Below, one piece after another: positions 63,522-64,000 of a stretch of DNA of 64,000 bases. The stretch lies in assembly GCF_900111255.1 (NCBI RefSeq), contig NZ_FOGP01000002.1, forward strand, positions 248,001 to 312,000, given 5' to 3'. The position numbers and the translations under genes were made by a program. The stretch comes from Parafannyhessea umbonata (GTDB lineage: Bacteria; Actinomycetota; Coriobacteriia; Coriobacteriales; Atopobiaceae). Every line of letters starts with the position of its first letter. Position 1 is the stretch's first letter. Under the pieces are notes generated by a model. The model ran no database searches and was not told the origin of the DNA. It was given only the letters and a program-made list of their open reading frames with translations.

Positions 63522-64000
63522 ATGGCAGATGCAGTAACCCAGACGCGGGACGCCGGCACGGGCATCGCGCGCTACGCGGGCAAGCCCATCGCGAACTGCA
63601 CGAACCTCGAGCTGTTCAACGCGCTGCTGCGCATGGTGCGCGACGCTGCCCAGGCGCGAGGAACGAACCAGGGCAAGAAGCGCCTGTACTACGTCTCGGC
63701 GGAGTTCCTCATTGGCAAGCTGCTCAGCAACAACCTTATCAACCTGGGCCTCTACGAGCAGGTTCGCGCAGAGCTCGCGGCGGCGGGGCGCAGCCTGGCG
63801 GAGCTCGAGGAGCTCGAGAGCGAGCCCTCCCTGGGCAACGGTGGCCTGGGCCGTCTGGCCGCATGCTTCCTGGACTCGTGCGCAACGCTCGGCCTTCCCG
63901 CCGACGGGATCGGCCTTGCCTACCACTGCGGCCTGTTCAGGCAGAGCTTCCTGGGCAACAAGCAGTGCGAGACGCCCGATGGCTGGCTTACCTGGGGTCA
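63522..64000 (+). CDS. glgP: glycogen/maltodextrin phosphorylase (3' part outside window)
   Basis: The first ~159 residues of a GT35 phosphorylase, which releases glucose 1-phosphate from alpha-1,4-glucans. Diagnostic segments are [23 protein letters not shown] and [19 protein letters not shown]. The PLP-binding and catalytic C-terminal half lies beyond the window. GAAAGGAAG precedes the ATG at 63522. With malQ and GH13 it completes an intracellular maltodextrin pathway. Confidence 0.94.
   Translation, partial: MADAVTQTRDAGTGIARYAGKPIANCTNLELFNALLRMVRDAAQARGTNQGKKRLYYVSAEFLIGKLLSNNLINLGLYEQVRAELAAAGRSLAELEELESEPSLGNGGLGRLAACFLDSCATLGLPADGIGLAYHCGLFRQSFLGNKQCETPDGWLTWG

Overview
The window is GC-rich, protein-dense bacterial chromosome. 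It has no rRNA, tRNA, CRISPR array, insertion sequence or prophage gene that I can see. High GC, Gram-positive-type lipoproteins and Tat signals, a fused FeoA-FeoB, a PaaK-like ligase paired with an ACT-domain protein, a soluble L,D-transpeptidase and many sugar PTS/ABC genes suggest an anaerobic, sugar-fermenting actinobacterium of the Coriobacteriia (Olsenella/Atopobiaceae-like). This assignment is inference from gene content, not from a marker gene.

Region 1-23.7 kb is mostly housekeeping. It holds a UvrD/PcrA helicase cut by the window edge, with a LexA-type SOS box inside a hairpin, and a GNAT acetyltransferase. A SsuA/TauA-like lipoprotein is followed by a permease fused to its own ATPase. 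A well-folded, unidentified non-coding RNA lies at about 4.7-5.1 kb. Then come a DUF1846 protein, ThpR, DegV, a MarR regulator with a clear palindromic operator, Idi, FeoAB, a membrane GGDEF protein, an L,D-transpeptidase, an ACT protein plus PaaK, Pit plus DUF47, a CPBP protease, AsnA and an M18 aminopeptidase.

Region 23.9-43.7 kb is the most interesting part: a catabolic locus for plant apiosides and other glycosides. It encodes an HPr paralogue with Asp at position 46, a DUF1593 nucleoside-hydrolase-like protein, a GH78 alpha-L-rhamnosidase, a GH140-like (DUF4038) apiosidase, a beta-glucoside-type PTS EIIBC with a separate EIIA, a GH1 6-phospho-beta-glucosidase, an esterase and a LacI regulator. 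It also has an isomerase / split transketolase / FGGY kinase operon that matches the known D-apiose -> apulose -> apulose-4-phosphate -> transketolase route. A palindrome with core TTTA(C/G/A)TAAA recurs before five transcription units of this locus and appears to tie them into one regulon. None of the enzymes has a signal peptide, so the model is import and phosphorylation of intact glycosides followed by cytoplasmic dismantling. A small AT-rich insertion (40.6-42.2 kb) carries a HIRAN protein and a Cys-rich protein.

Region 43.8-53.8 kb returns to general genes: a DEDD exonuclease, a NagZ-like GH3 lipoprotein, HtpG, a DnaQ-like exonuclease with BRCT, a PNPOx-like protein, a methyltransferase, a SPFH protein and a Gfo/Idh oxidoreductase.

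Region 53.8-64 kb is a maltodextrin/alpha-glucan unit: a LacI repressor, binding protein, two permeases, MalQ and MalK on the minus strand. Facing it are a GH13 enzyme and, after an AraC regulator, a glycogen/maltodextrin phosphorylase that runs off the window. The LacI/GH13 intergenic region has three contiguous 12-bp operator-like units plus a distal perfect copy.
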